A stretch of 7,361 bases of DNA from Spirochaetaceae bacterium (lineage in GTDB: Bacteria; Spirochaetota; Spirochaetia; Treponematales; Breznakiellaceae), in the NCBI GenBank assembly GCA_031280705.1, contig JAITGJ010000285.1, positions 1 through 7,361 of the forward strand, in the 5' to 3' direction. A program made the position numbers and the translations under genes. Shown piece after piece: positions 1-5,265 of this stretch. Below the pieces are notes generated by a model, which saw only the letters and a program-made list of their open reading frames with translations, made no database searches and was not told where the DNA came from. Position 1 is the first letter of the stretch, and each line of letters opens with the position of its first letter.

Positions 1-338
1 CCGGAGGCGCCGCAGGTGGAAATTTTGGCAGCGGCGGCGCAGGGGCGGGCAATGGCGGCGGCGCGGGAACGAGCGGTTACGGCGGTAACGGCGGAGCCGG
101 CGTACAAAGTGGCATAACCGGAACGTCAACTTACTATGGCGGTGGTGGCGGCGGCGGTGGCGGCGGTGGCGGCGGCACAGGCGGTCAGGGCGGGGGCGGG
201 GGCGGCGCGAGCGGCGGTTGGCCGGGTACTGACGGCGGCGAAAATACCGGCGGCGGCGGTGCGGGCGGCGCGGCATTTTCAAAACCAGGACATACCGGCG
301 GCAGCGGCATTGTCATTGTCCGCTTCCGCGTGCAGTAA
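1..338 (+). CDS. Glycine-rich protein, C-terminal fragment (5' end outside the window)
   Basis: The frame beginning at base 3 is open to a TAA at 336-338 and gives 111 residues, more than half of them glycine, with Ala, Asn, Ser and Thr between. A run of 13 consecutive glycine codons (mixed GGC and GGT) lies at 138-176. The fragment ends with Gly-Gly-Ser-Gly-Ile-Val-Ile-Val-Arg-Phe-Arg-Val-Gln. A closing hydrophobic beta-strand of this kind after a Gly-rich stretch is typical of bacterial Gly-rich surface or secreted proteins, some of them phage-tail-like. Function is unknown. The start, and so any signal peptide or upstream domain, is outside the window. The other open frames here are by-products of the GGN repeats. 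The alternative, that this is non-coding GC-rich repeat DNA, is unlikely because the frame exits Gly-rich sequence into a conventional C-terminus just before the stop. Confidence 0.75.
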   Translation, partial: GGAAGGNFGSGGAGAGNGGGAGTSGYGGNGGAGVQSGITGTSTYYGGGGGGGGGGGGGTGGQGGGGGGASGGWPGTDGGENTGGGGAGGAAFSKPGHTGGSGIVIVRFRVQ

Positions 339-609
339 GTGAAGAGGGATAGGAGCGGAATTTGGCCGCGTAACGGTCAAATTGGAACGGATAACCCGGT
401 TTTTTCGCATGAGCGGATCGGCATTGGATCGGCATTAATTGAGGGAAATAACGCTGCTATGCATGGAAAAGGCGTGTATTTACATGTTGCCGGAACGTTC
501 AGCATGGAAGGCGGAGCGCGGGCAGCGGCGCACCGCGCGTGGCCGGGCAGAGGCGGACCGGTGTCCAACCCTCTTTCAACTTTTCCCGTTCCCGGTGTAG
601 AGTGGTTTT
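339..609. other. Intergenic gap before asnS, no convincing gene
   Basis: About 270 bp separate the glycine-rich gene from asnS. A GTG-initiated frame crosses it (339-653) but overlaps asnS, has no homology I recognise and looks spurious. The DNA contains a perfect 11-bp tandem duplication (415-436) and a GC-rich inverted repeat with GCGCGG at 516-521 and CCGCGC at 533-538. No strong intrinsic terminator follows the glycine-rich gene: the T-run at 400-405 is preceded only by a 3-bp stem. A weak promoter-like pair, TTCAAC (574-579) and TAGAGT (597-602), would place the transcription start almost on the asnS start codon, but I do not consider it established. Confidence 0.6.
415..436. repeat. Perfect 11-bp tandem direct repeat, two copies
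   Basis: The unit GGATCGGCATT occurs at 415-425 and again at 426-436 with no spacer and no mismatch. It lies in the gap between the glycine-rich gene and asnS. It could be a replication-slippage product or a pair of head-to-tail protein binding sites spaced one helical turn apart. Nothing in the sequence decides between these. Confidence 0.7.
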
Positions 610-2040
610 ATGACGGATCCGCTTATCAAGGAAATCCTCGCGCTGCCCGGTGACGGGCGGGAACTACGCGTCCACGGCTGGGTGCGGACGCGGCGGGACC
701 TCAAAAACCTTTCGTTTCTTGAGGTAAATGACGGCTCGTGTCTGCGAAGCGTTCAGTGCGTTTTCGCGGCCCCTCCGGCAGGCGGCGATCCCGCGTGGGA
801 GGCGGCGCCGTGGGCGGCGGCCCTTGCGCGGGTAACAACGGGCGCGGCGGTGGTAATTTCAGGACGCCTCACCGCGTCCGGCGGTTCCCAGACGGTGGAA
901 ATCGCCGCGGACGGTATTACGGTTTTGGGAGAAGCCCCCGCGGAGGCGTCGGGCGGTATTCCCGCCTATCCCCTGCAAAAAAAGCGGCATTCGTTTGAAT
1001 TTTTACGGGAGATCGCCCACTTGCGGGCGCGTACCAATACGTTCGGCGCGGTGGCGCGGGTGCGGAACCGGCTCGCCTTTGCGGCGCATGAATTTTTCCA
1101 GAAACGCGGCTATCAGTACCTCAATACGCCGGTGATCACCGCGAGCGACGCCGAGGGCGCGGGCGCGATGTTTCAGGTTACCACGCTTGACTCAGGCACG
1201 CCGGGCAGTCCGCCTGACGGCATGGACTACACAAAAGACTTTTTCGGCAAAAAAACATTTCTGACCGTTTCAGGACAGCTTGAGGCGGAAACCTACGCGG
1301 CGGCCCTGAGCCGGGTCTACACCTTTGGGCCAACATTCCGGGCGGAAAATTCCAATACCACCCGCCACCTCGCGGAATTCTGGATGATAGAGCCGGAAAC
1401 GGCGTTCATGGATCTTGACGGAAACATGGACCTCGCGGAGGATTTTCTCAAATTTCTGTTCACGGCGGCGCTCAACGACTGCGCGGAAGACCTTGCGTTT
1501 TTTGAAGCGCATATCGAAAAAGGAATAACAGAAACCCTGCGCCTCGTGGCAGAATCGCGCTTCACGCACATTACCTACACCGATGCCATAAAGGAACTTG
1601 AAAAAGCGGGCGCGGCGTTTGACTACCGGCCCTCCTGGGGATGCGATCTCCAGAGCGAACACGAAAAGTACCTTACCGAAAAAACAGCGGGAGGGCCGGT
1701 CATCGTTACCGGCTACCCAAAAGAAATAAAAGCGTTTTACATGAAGCAAAACGATGACGGAAAAACGGTGCGGGCGATGGATGTACTGGTTCCCCGGCTT
1801 GGGGAAATTATCGGCGGTTCGGAACGGGAGGATAACCTGGACCGGCTTACGGAACGGATGCGGGAGACGGGAATGGATACGGAACATTATTCGTGGTATC
1901 TCGATCTCAGGCGTTACGGCACGGTTCCCCATGCGGGATTCGGCATGGGATTTGAACGCCTCATCCAGTACGTTACCGGCATGGCCAATATCCGCGACGT
2001 CATTCCCTATCCCCGCGCAGCCGGACAGGCGGATTTCTAG
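610..2040 (+). CDS. asnS: Asparaginyl-tRNA synthetase
   Basis: A 476-residue class II aminoacyl-tRNA synthetase that charges tRNA-Asn with asparagine using ATP, in the cytoplasm. The N-terminal OB-fold anticodon-binding domain begins with Val-His-Gly-Trp-Val-Arg-Thr-Arg-Arg near residues 20-28. The catalytic core shows the AsnRS stretch Gly-Ala-Gly-Ala-Met-Phe-Gln-Val (183-190). Motif 2 is Thr-Phe-Arg-Ala-Glu-Asn-Ser-Asn-Thr-Thr-Arg-His-Leu-Ala-Glu-Phe-Trp (242-258), which separates AsnRS from AspRS. Motif 3 is Gly-Phe-Gly-Met-Gly-Phe-Glu-Arg-Leu (443-451), followed by Arg-Asp-Val-Ile-Pro-Tyr-Pro-Arg. Length matches the family (E. coli AsnRS is 466). The ATG at 610 is the only start that retains the full OB-fold. 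Its ribosome site is weak (GAGTGG, four bases before ATG). The next gene starts 36 bp downstream, suggesting co-transcription. Its presence means Asn-tRNA can be made directly, without the amidotransferase route. Confidence 0.96.
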   Translation: MTDPLIKEILALPGDGRELRVHGWVRTRRDLKNLSFLEVNDGSCLRSVQCVFAAPPAGGDPAWEAAPWAAALARVTTGAAVVISGRLTASGGSQTVEIAADGITVLGEAPAEASGGIPAYPLQKKRHSFEFLREIAHLRARTNTFGAVARVRNRLAFAAHEFFQKRGYQYLNTPVITASDAEGAGAMFQVTTLDSGTPGSPPDGMDYTKDFFGKKTFLTVSGQLEAETYAAALSRVYTFGPTFRAENSNTTRHLAEFWMIEPETAFMDLDGNMDLAEDFLKFLFTAALNDCAEDLAFFEAHIEKGITETLRLVAESRFTHITYTDAIKELEKAGAAFDYRPSWGCDLQSEHEKYLTEKTAGGPVIVTGYPKEIKAFYMKQNDDGKTVRAMDVLVPRLGEIIGGSEREDNLDRLTERMRETGMDTEHYSWYLDLRRYGTVPHAGFGMGFERLIQYVTGMANIRDVIPYPRAAGQADF

Positions 2041-2076
2041 CGCCGTCTGTTCCGCGCGTTACGGCACTCCGCAGAA

Positions 2077-3432
2077 ATGATGAAAAAAAAACGTACCGAA
2101 AAAAACAGTGTTTTCTCCCGGCACGGAACAGGTTCCCTTCCCGTGCGGATTTGTGTTTTCTTCCTCGCGGGCCTTGTTTTCGCCGTCTCCGGTGCAAAGG
2201 ACGCCGGCCTTTTTGCCGGCGATACGACAGGTGTTTTCACTGATGAATCCGCAAACGGATTCATCAGTGCGTCTGTTTACGGATTCGCCGGTGAGCCGTC
2301 CGCGCCGGAAACCGGTTCCCGCGCGGCGTATCTTATGGACGCGGAAACGGCGGCGCCGCTTTACGAAAAAAATTCCGGAGAGGAAATTCCCCCCGCCTCG
2401 CTTACCAAACTTGTTACCATACACCTCGCGCTCATGGAAGTGGAGACGGGCCGGCGGCGTCTTGATGAAACGGTTGCGCTTCCCCCGGCGGCCTGGGCGC
2501 GGAACCAGCCGCCCCGGTCAAGCCTGATGTTCCTGGGACCCGGACAGACCGTAACGCTCCGGGAACTTCTTATGGGGCTGGCCGTTTCGTCGGGAAACGA
2601 CGCGGCGGCGGCGGTGGCCCTGCACCTTGCCCCCGGCATCGACGAATTTGCCGCCATGATGAACAATGAATTCCGCTCACTAAATCTCTTCAAAACACAT
2701 TTTGTGGAGCCGTCGGGCATTTCGGAATACAACAGCACCACGGCAAAAGAATTCGCCCTTTTCTGCCGTGCGTATATCGCGCTCCACCCGGAGACGCTCG
2801 CTTTTTTACATTCCGCGCCGTCATTCGCATATCCGAAAGCGGAAAATATGCCCCTCATCTACCGGGCCGATCCGGGTACCCGCGTCCAGAAAAACCGGAA
2901 TCCCCTTCTTGGCGTGGTTCCCGGCGTTGACGGCCTTAAGACGGGCTATATCGACGAGGCGGGCTACAATATCGCCCTTACCGCGGAGCGGGACGGAACC
3001 CGCCTTATCGCGGTGATTTTGGGCGCGCCCGCGACAGGCAGCGCGGGGGAACGGATACGCAACGCGGACGGGACAGCCCTGCTTGAATGGGGGTTTGCCC
3101 ATTTCAAGACCCTGCGCCCGCTTTTGGACGCCCCCGCCCCGGCGCGGGTCTGGAAGGGGGCGCGCAATACGGCCGCGGTTACCTTTGCCGAACCCCTCCC
3201 CTTCACCGTGCAGGCGCACCGGGGCCGGCGGCTTTTTGCCGCCATTGAATACCTCGATCCCCTGATCGCCCCCCTCCCCGCGGGAAGCCCCGCCGGACGG
3301 GCCGTCCTCTCCGACAGCGCGGGAGAACTCCGCGTCATACCGCTTGTTACGGCGGAAGAAGTAACGCGGGGACATTTTTTTCGGCGGCTCTGGGACAGTA
3401 TCCACCTTTTTTTCCGGGAGGTGTTCCGCTGA
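2077..3432 (+). CDS. dacA: Secreted serine-type D-Ala-D-Ala carboxypeptidase (S11 family, PBP5/6-like)
   Basis: A 451-residue low-molecular-mass penicillin-binding protein that trims the terminal D-Ala from peptidoglycan pentapeptides in the periplasm. A basic N-terminus (Met-Met-Lys-Lys-Lys-Arg) and a hydrophobic segment at about 25-37 form a signal peptide, with likely cleavage after Ser-Gly-Ala (residue 40). The active-site triad motifs are all present: Ser-Leu-Thr-Lys (108-111, nucleophile Ser108), Ser-Gly-Asn (172-174) and Lys-Thr-Gly (288-290). About 340-430 resembles the beta-rich C-terminal domain of PBP5. The last 19 residues (His-Phe-Phe-Arg-Arg-Leu-Trp...) look like an amphipathic membrane-anchoring helix. 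The stretch between signal peptide and catalytic domain (about 41-75) is non-conserved in appearance and carries two hairpin-forming palindromes. The start has no strong Shine-Dalgarno; the second ATG at 2080 is equally possible. It lies 36 bp after asnS. The symbol dacA is by family; dacC/dacF-type paralogues cannot be excluded. Confidence 0.92.
   Translation: MMKKKRTEKNSVFSRHGTGSLPVRICVFFLAGLVFAVSGAKDAGLFAGDTTGVFTDESANGFISASVYGFAGEPSAPETGSRAAYLMDAETAAPLYEKNSGEEIPPASLTKLVTIHLALMEVETGRRRLDETVALPPAAWARNQPPRSSLMFLGPGQTVTLRELLMGLAVSSGNDAAAAVALHLAPGIDEFAAMMNNEFRSLNLFKTHFVEPSGISEYNSTTAKEFALFCRAYIALHPETLAFLHSAPSFAYPKAENMPLIYRADPGTRVQKNRNPLLGVVPGVDGLKTGYIDEAGYNIALTAERDGTRLIAVILGAPATGSAGERIRNADGTALLEWGFAHFKTLRPLLDAPAPARVWKGARNTAAVTFAEPLPFTVQAHRGRRLFAAIEYLDPLIAPLPAGSPAGRAVLSDSAGELRVIPLVTAEEVTRGHFFRRLWDSIHLFFREVFR
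2202..2221. repeat. Inverted repeat in dacA (7-bp arms, 6-nt loop)
   Basis: The arms CGCCGGC (2202-2208) and GCCGGCG (2215-2221) are perfect complements around the loop CTTTTT. The repeat lies within the dacA coding sequence just after the predicted signal-peptidase site, 16 bp before a second, longer palindrome. Confidence 0.75.
2238..2269. repeat. Perfect 14-bp-arm palindrome with 4-nt loop inside dacA
   Basis: The arms CACTGATGAATCCG (2238-2251) and CGGATTCATCAGTG (2256-2269) are exact reverse complements separated by CAAA. The DNA is translated as Phe-Thr-Asp-Glu-Ser-Ala-Asn-Gly-Phe-Ile-Ser (54-64) in the linker between signal peptide and catalytic domain. Perfect 14/14 complementarity inside a coding region is not explained by protein constraint. 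A third, partial copy of the core (ACGGATTC) follows at 2280-2287. Confidence 0.9.
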
Positions 3433-3455
3433 CGATCCGCACGGCGGCGCGGAAC
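3423..3455. repeat. Bipartite inverted repeat across the convergent stop codons of dacA and the hemerythrin gene
   Basis: The outer arms GTTCCGC (3423-3429) and GCGGAAC (3449-3455) are perfect complements. Nested inside are CCGC (3437-3440) and GCGG (3444-3447). The structure covers the dacA stop and the whole 23-bp gap to the stop of the opposing gene. It has no T-tract on either side, so it is not a canonical intrinsic terminator, but it sits where a bidirectional terminator or RNA 3'-end stabiliser would be expected. Confidence 0.5.
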
Positions 3456-3941
3456 CTACGCGGTGGCTTCAGAGCGCTTGAGCTGTTCCCCAAGGCGGCC
3501 CGATTTTTTGAGGTTCATAAGATAGCGGGCGTATTTGGTATCTTCCACCGCGATATGGGAAAGTATCCAGTCGCGGAGAAAACGCACAAAATTATTCGGC
3601 ACGAATTTTTTCCCTTCCCCATATTCCTTTACATCATCAAGGAGTTTCTGTACAAAGGTTTCATGCTGTTTTTTATGCCGCTGCAGTTCCGGGTAGCGTA
3701 TCCTTTCCAGCATTTTTTCTTCCGCGGAAAAATGATACGTTACATAATCCACCACGGATTTTACGGCGCGGTTAAAGTACGCCGTCCGCTCGTCATCGCC
3801 CCCCGCACGGCAGCCCTGATAGAGCGTATTGGCATTCTGAATCAGCGCTTTATGCTGCTCATCTATCAGCGGAATGCCAACGGAATATCTCTTGTCCCAC
3901 TCTACAATCAGAATTTCTTCCTGATCATCTCCGGTCATCAT
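3456..3941 (-). CDS. Bacteriohemerythrin (single-domain, diiron O2-binding)
   Basis: A 161-residue all-helical hemerythrin-family protein, soluble and cytoplasmic (no signal or membrane segment). All seven iron ligands of the family are present: His30 (in Ile-Asp-Glu-Gln-His-Lys), His70 and Glu74 (His-x3-Glu), His89 and His93 (His-x3-His), His129 and Asp134 (His-x4-Asp). The family reversibly binds O2 at a di-iron centre. In anaerobes and microaerophiles such proteins act in O2 storage, scavenging or sensing; which applies here cannot be read from the sequence. The start chosen is ATG at 3939-3941, with CGGAG five bases upstream. The adjacent ATG (3936-3938) is an alternative, and a TTG at 3957-3959 would lie inside the upstream terminator's T-run, so I reject it. 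It lies 64 bp downstream of the lipoprotein gene, and a terminator hairpin fills that gap. A short Lys/Arg-rich tail follows the domain. Confidence 0.93.
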   Translation of the reverse strand: MMTGDDQEEILIVEWDKRYSVGIPLIDEQHKALIQNANTLYQGCRAGGDDERTAYFNRAVKSVVDYVTYHFSAEEKMLERIRYPELQRHKKQHETFVQKLLDDVKEYGEGKKFVPNNFVRFLRDWILSHIAVEDTKYARYLMNLKKSGRLGEQLKRSEATA

Positions 3942-3946
3942 CTTTA

Positions 3947-3951
3947 CTCCG
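3947..3951 (-). promoter_or_regulatory. Ribosome-binding site deciding the hemerythrin start
   Basis: On the - strand CGGAG (3951-3947) is followed by TAAAG and then ATG at 3941. The 5-nt spacing supports ATG 3939-3941 over the TTG six codons upstream. The site begins one base after the T-run of the terminator hairpin. Confidence 0.65.
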
Positions 3952-4003
3952 AAAAACAAGCCCGCGCTGCCCCCGGCAAGGGGCGTGGACGCTTCCGCGC
4001 GGG
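3952..4003 (-). terminator. Intrinsic terminator or attenuator between the lipoprotein and hemerythrin genes
   Basis: Read on the - strand, an outer 7-bp stem CCCGCGC/GCGCGGG (4003-3997 with 3967-3961) encloses an inner GCCCC/GGGGC stem (3984-3980 with 3973-3969). It is followed by C and the run TTGTTTTT (3959-3952). It starts three bases after the lipoprotein stop codon, a normal place for a terminator. However, its T-run ends one base before the hemerythrin ribosome site, so hemerythrin expression must come from read-through or from a promoter inside the lipoprotein gene. Confidence 0.75.
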
Positions 4004-4005
4004 TC

Positions 4006-4569
4006 TTAGCGGATTATCACCGCCATCTTTTCGGCTCCCTCTGCTTCAATAATACTCCATGCGAACATGACCGGATGGCCGGAAATTGCGGTAAACACAG
4101 GATTACGGGTGTATATAACGATACCGGTATTTACGGTCGTGTCCGCCTCGATGGTTAACGCCGTCGTATTGGGACCAGCGCTCTTTTCAATATATTCGCC
4201 GGCCTTTATGGTAACGGGCACGGAAAGCGTATTGGTAACTTCAAGCGAAAGCCAAGCCGCATTGTCAAAAACGAACCCCTCCCGTCCCTGTTCCATGCGG
4301 ACACTGAGCGCGCCCTGATCCACGGAAACATCCGCGGGCGGCGGCGTAAACGCCGTTACCTGATAGGTTTTTTCTCCACCGGGAACAAGGCTGCTGCGCG
4401 AACCGCCGTTGTAGGTATATGATACCGTTTTAGCGGAATTATTTTTTACCGTAACCGCGTAGTATTGTGTATCGCAGGAAACCAGGGCAGAGAAGGAAAA
4501 CACGGCGGCGCACAAAACGCCCCGCACAAAAAATTCCCTTTTTGACCGAAAAAAACAAAAAGAACGCAT
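4006..4569 (-). CDS. Small lipoprotein of unknown function
   Basis: A 187-residue predicted lipoprotein; I do not recognise the family. A basic N-terminus (Arg8, Lys10, Arg11, Arg16), a hydrophobic stretch and Leu-Val-Ser-Cys (29-32) form a lipobox of the loose spirochaetal type, giving a 156-residue mature protein anchored by Cys32. The mature part has few charged clusters and many Thr, Val, Ser, Gly and Asn residues, with alternating hydrophobic patterns suggesting a small beta-sandwich. An example is Tyr-Tyr-Ala-Val-Thr-Val-Lys-Asn-Asn right after the anchor. The ATG at 4567-4569 was chosen because it gives a proper signal peptide and sits 5 nt after GGGACGG on the - strand. The frame is open for 51 more codons upstream, but they cover the promoter and a terminator hairpin and are not coding. 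It has its own sigma70-type promoter and is followed by the hemerythrin gene on the same strand. Confidence 0.8.
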   Translation of the reverse strand: MRSFCFFRSKREFFVRGVLCAAVFSFSALVSCDTQYYAVTVKNNSAKTVSYTYNGGSRSSLVPGGEKTYQVTAFTPPPADVSVDQGALSVRMEQGREGFVFDNAAWLSLEVTNTLSVPVTIKAGEYIEKSAGPNTTALTIEADTTVNTGIVIYTRNPVFTAISGHPVMFAWSIIEAEGAEKMAVIIR

Positions 4570-4583
4570 TATTTCCGTCCCGT

Positions 4584-4624
4584 AAAAAAAATAACGGCGG
4601 CGCTCTGAAGAACGCCCGCTGCCG
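4584..4624 (-). terminator. Terminator-like hairpin with T-tract in the lipoprotein leader (candidate attenuator)
   Basis: On the - strand, CGGC (4624-4621) and GCCG (4598-4595) form a lower stem. A 4-nt bulge (4620-4617) separates it from a 7-bp upper stem of GGCGTTC (4616-4610) with GAGCGCC (4605-4599), which includes one G-T wobble and closes on a TTCA tetraloop. The run TTATTTTTTTT (4594-4584) follows immediately. The element lies about 30 bp downstream of the predicted transcription start and 14 bp before the lipoprotein start codon. Confidence 0.75.
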
Positions 4625-4663
4625 CTTCGCCCATATTTTGAGCGAACGTTTCTAAACGGCTCT

Positions 4664-4692
4664 ACTATATACCGCCGTCTTCCGTCCGTCAA
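4664..4692 (-). promoter_or_regulatory. Sigma70-type promoter of the lipoprotein gene
   Basis: On the - strand, TTGACG (4692-4687; 5 of 6 consensus bases) and TATAGT (4669-4664; 5 of 6) are separated by exactly 17 bp. Transcription would start near 4657 and give a leader of roughly 88 nt that contains the terminator-like hairpin. Confidence 0.75.
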
Positions 4693-4812
4693 GGGTGGCC
4701 GGGGCGTTATGGCAGGGCGCATGACGGACAGGTCCGCCGGAGGAGACGCCGGATAAAAATAACAGGGCGCGTCTACGGCGCAGAGACAGGATTTTCACGG
4801 TCAGTTTTGTGA

Positions 4813-4831
4813 AATAACCAACCGGGTTATT
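4813..4831. repeat. Inverted repeat, 7-bp arms
   Basis: AATAACC (4813-4819) and GGTTATT (4825-4831) are perfect complements around a 5-nt spacer. There is no T-tract on either side, so it does not look like a terminator. It could be an operator or chance. Confidence 0.5.
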
Positions 4832-4907
4832 GAACAAGTCCAATGGCCTTTACCGGAAATGACACGCGGATTTTGCTTTTCGTCGCCGGTATAGACACGG
4901 CGGTTTG

Positions 4908-4923
4908 CGTCATCGATATGACG
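4908..4923. repeat. Inverted repeat, 6-bp arms around CGAT
   Basis: CGTCAT (4908-4913) and ATGACG (4918-4923) flank CGAT, giving a near-symmetric 16-bp site of the size many dimeric regulators bind. No gene start is close enough to assign it a role. Confidence 0.45.
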
Positions 4924-4979
4924 TCTGTATGCTTTTATGCGCCGTAACGGCTCCGGCCTGCCGGTACCCTTCAAAAACC

Positions 4980-5115
4980 ATTGCGCTGAATATCAGCAAT
5001 AAGATCATTTTAAGCGGAATTTGTCCGCCGTATACGCCGCGTTGCGGCGTCTTGCCCCGGGCGGCGGCAGCCGGCGGGCCGGACAAATCCGCCGGGCAAG
5101 GCCCTTATCCGGGCC
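4980..5115. other. Candidate structured RNA element (nested hairpins with alternative pairing)
   Basis: A hairpin pairs ATTGC (4980-4984) with GCAAT (4996-5000) and TGA with TCA inside it. Next comes a long stem of 13 base pairs with one bulged A (5018): GCGG (5014-5017) plus ATTTGTCCG (5019-5027) with CGGACAAAT (5080-5088) plus CCGC (5089-5092). Its interior holds a perfect hairpin ACGCCGC-GTT-GCGGCGT (5034-5050) and a weaker GC-rich hairpin starting GCCC (5054-5057) and closing with GGGC (5076-5079). CTTGCCC (5051-5057) can instead pair with GGGCAAG (5094-5100) outside the long stem, a pseudoknot or alternative fold. GGCCC (5100-5104) and GGGCC (5111-5115) add a last hairpin. No clear promoter was found, so strand and transcription are unknown. 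Confidence 0.4.
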
Positions 5116-5209
5116 GCCATTCCCGCGCTCCGGCCCCCTTCCGCCGGTCCGCTCATGGCTCCCCCGCCAGGCCCCCCTCCGCACGGACGCGGATGTTGAG
5201 CACACCCGC

Positions 5210-5239
5210 TTGACATATACGCGCCCCTCGTGGTAAGAT
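5210..5239 (+). promoter_or_regulatory. Sigma70-type promoter of the rimP-nusA operon
   Basis: A perfect -35 hexamer TTGACA (5210-5215) and TAAGAT (5234-5239; 4 of 6 consensus bases) are separated by 18 bp. TGG directly before the -10 hexamer makes an extended -10 (TGn). Transcription would start near 5246, about 90 bp before rimP. Confidence 0.75.
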
Positions 5240-5265
5240 AAAGCGACAATCAAGGTACTCTTGAC

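Larger units (their letters stand above)
4693..5209. other. Gene-free region of about 500 bp with many inverted repeats
   Basis: No frame on either strand has a believable start, ribosome site or recognisable protein. The open frames here (such as 4652-4843 on -, 4905-5213 on +, 5005-5253 on -) have low-complexity Pro/Arg/Ala composition typical of chance frames in GC-rich DNA. No tRNA T-loop or other known RNA signature was seen. The region contains several perfect small inverted repeats: CGGAC/GTCCG (4725-4736), AATAACC/GGTTATT (4813-4831), CGTCAT/ATGACG (4908-4923), and a dense cluster at 4980-5115. The last 100 bp is C-rich on the + strand. It separates the divergent lipoprotein and rimP-nusA promoters. 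Confidence 0.65.

Noticed and set aside
381..405. Possible intrinsic terminator after the glycine-rich gene
   Set aside because: The T-run (400-405) is preceded by only a 3-bp stem, too weak to support a terminator.
424..452. Promoter-like TTGGAT-N17-AATAAC upstream of asnS
   Set aside because: Only 3 of 6 and 4 of 6 consensus bases match; not distinguishable from background.
339..653. GTG-initiated 104-codon open frame between the glycine-rich gene and asnS
   Set aside because: It overlaps asnS in another frame, has no ribosome site or recognisable sequence, and looks like a chance frame in GC-rich DNA.
1270..1932. Long antisense open frame (220 codons) within asnS
   Set aside because: It lies entirely opposite a well-supported, conserved synthetase; long antisense frames are expected in GC-rich genes.
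2821..3405. Antisense open frame (194 codons) within dacA
   Set aside because: It lies opposite the conserved carboxypeptidase, has a low-complexity Arg/Gly/Pro composition and no start signal.
3942..3959. TTG start for the hemerythrin, six codons upstream
   Set aside because: It falls in the T-run of the terminator and has no ribosome site, whereas ATG 3939-3941 has CGGAG at 5-nt spacing.
4010..4016. TGATAAT on the - strand as a -10 box for hemerythrin inside the lipoprotein gene
   Set aside because: No acceptable -35 hexamer at 16-18 bp, and transcripts from it would still cross the terminator.
4570..4722. N-terminal extension of the lipoprotein to an ATG at 4722
   Set aside because: It would translate the -35/-10 region and the leader hairpin and would bury the signal peptide inside the protein.
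4843..4947. 34-codon open frame beginning Met-Ala-Phe-Thr-Gly
   Set aside because: No ribosome site, no recognisable sequence, and it is short enough to occur by chance.
4980..5115. A known housekeeping RNA (RNase P, tmRNA, SRP, 6S) at the structured region
   Set aside because: None of the conserved sequence signatures of these RNAs was seen, so only an unnamed candidate element is reported.
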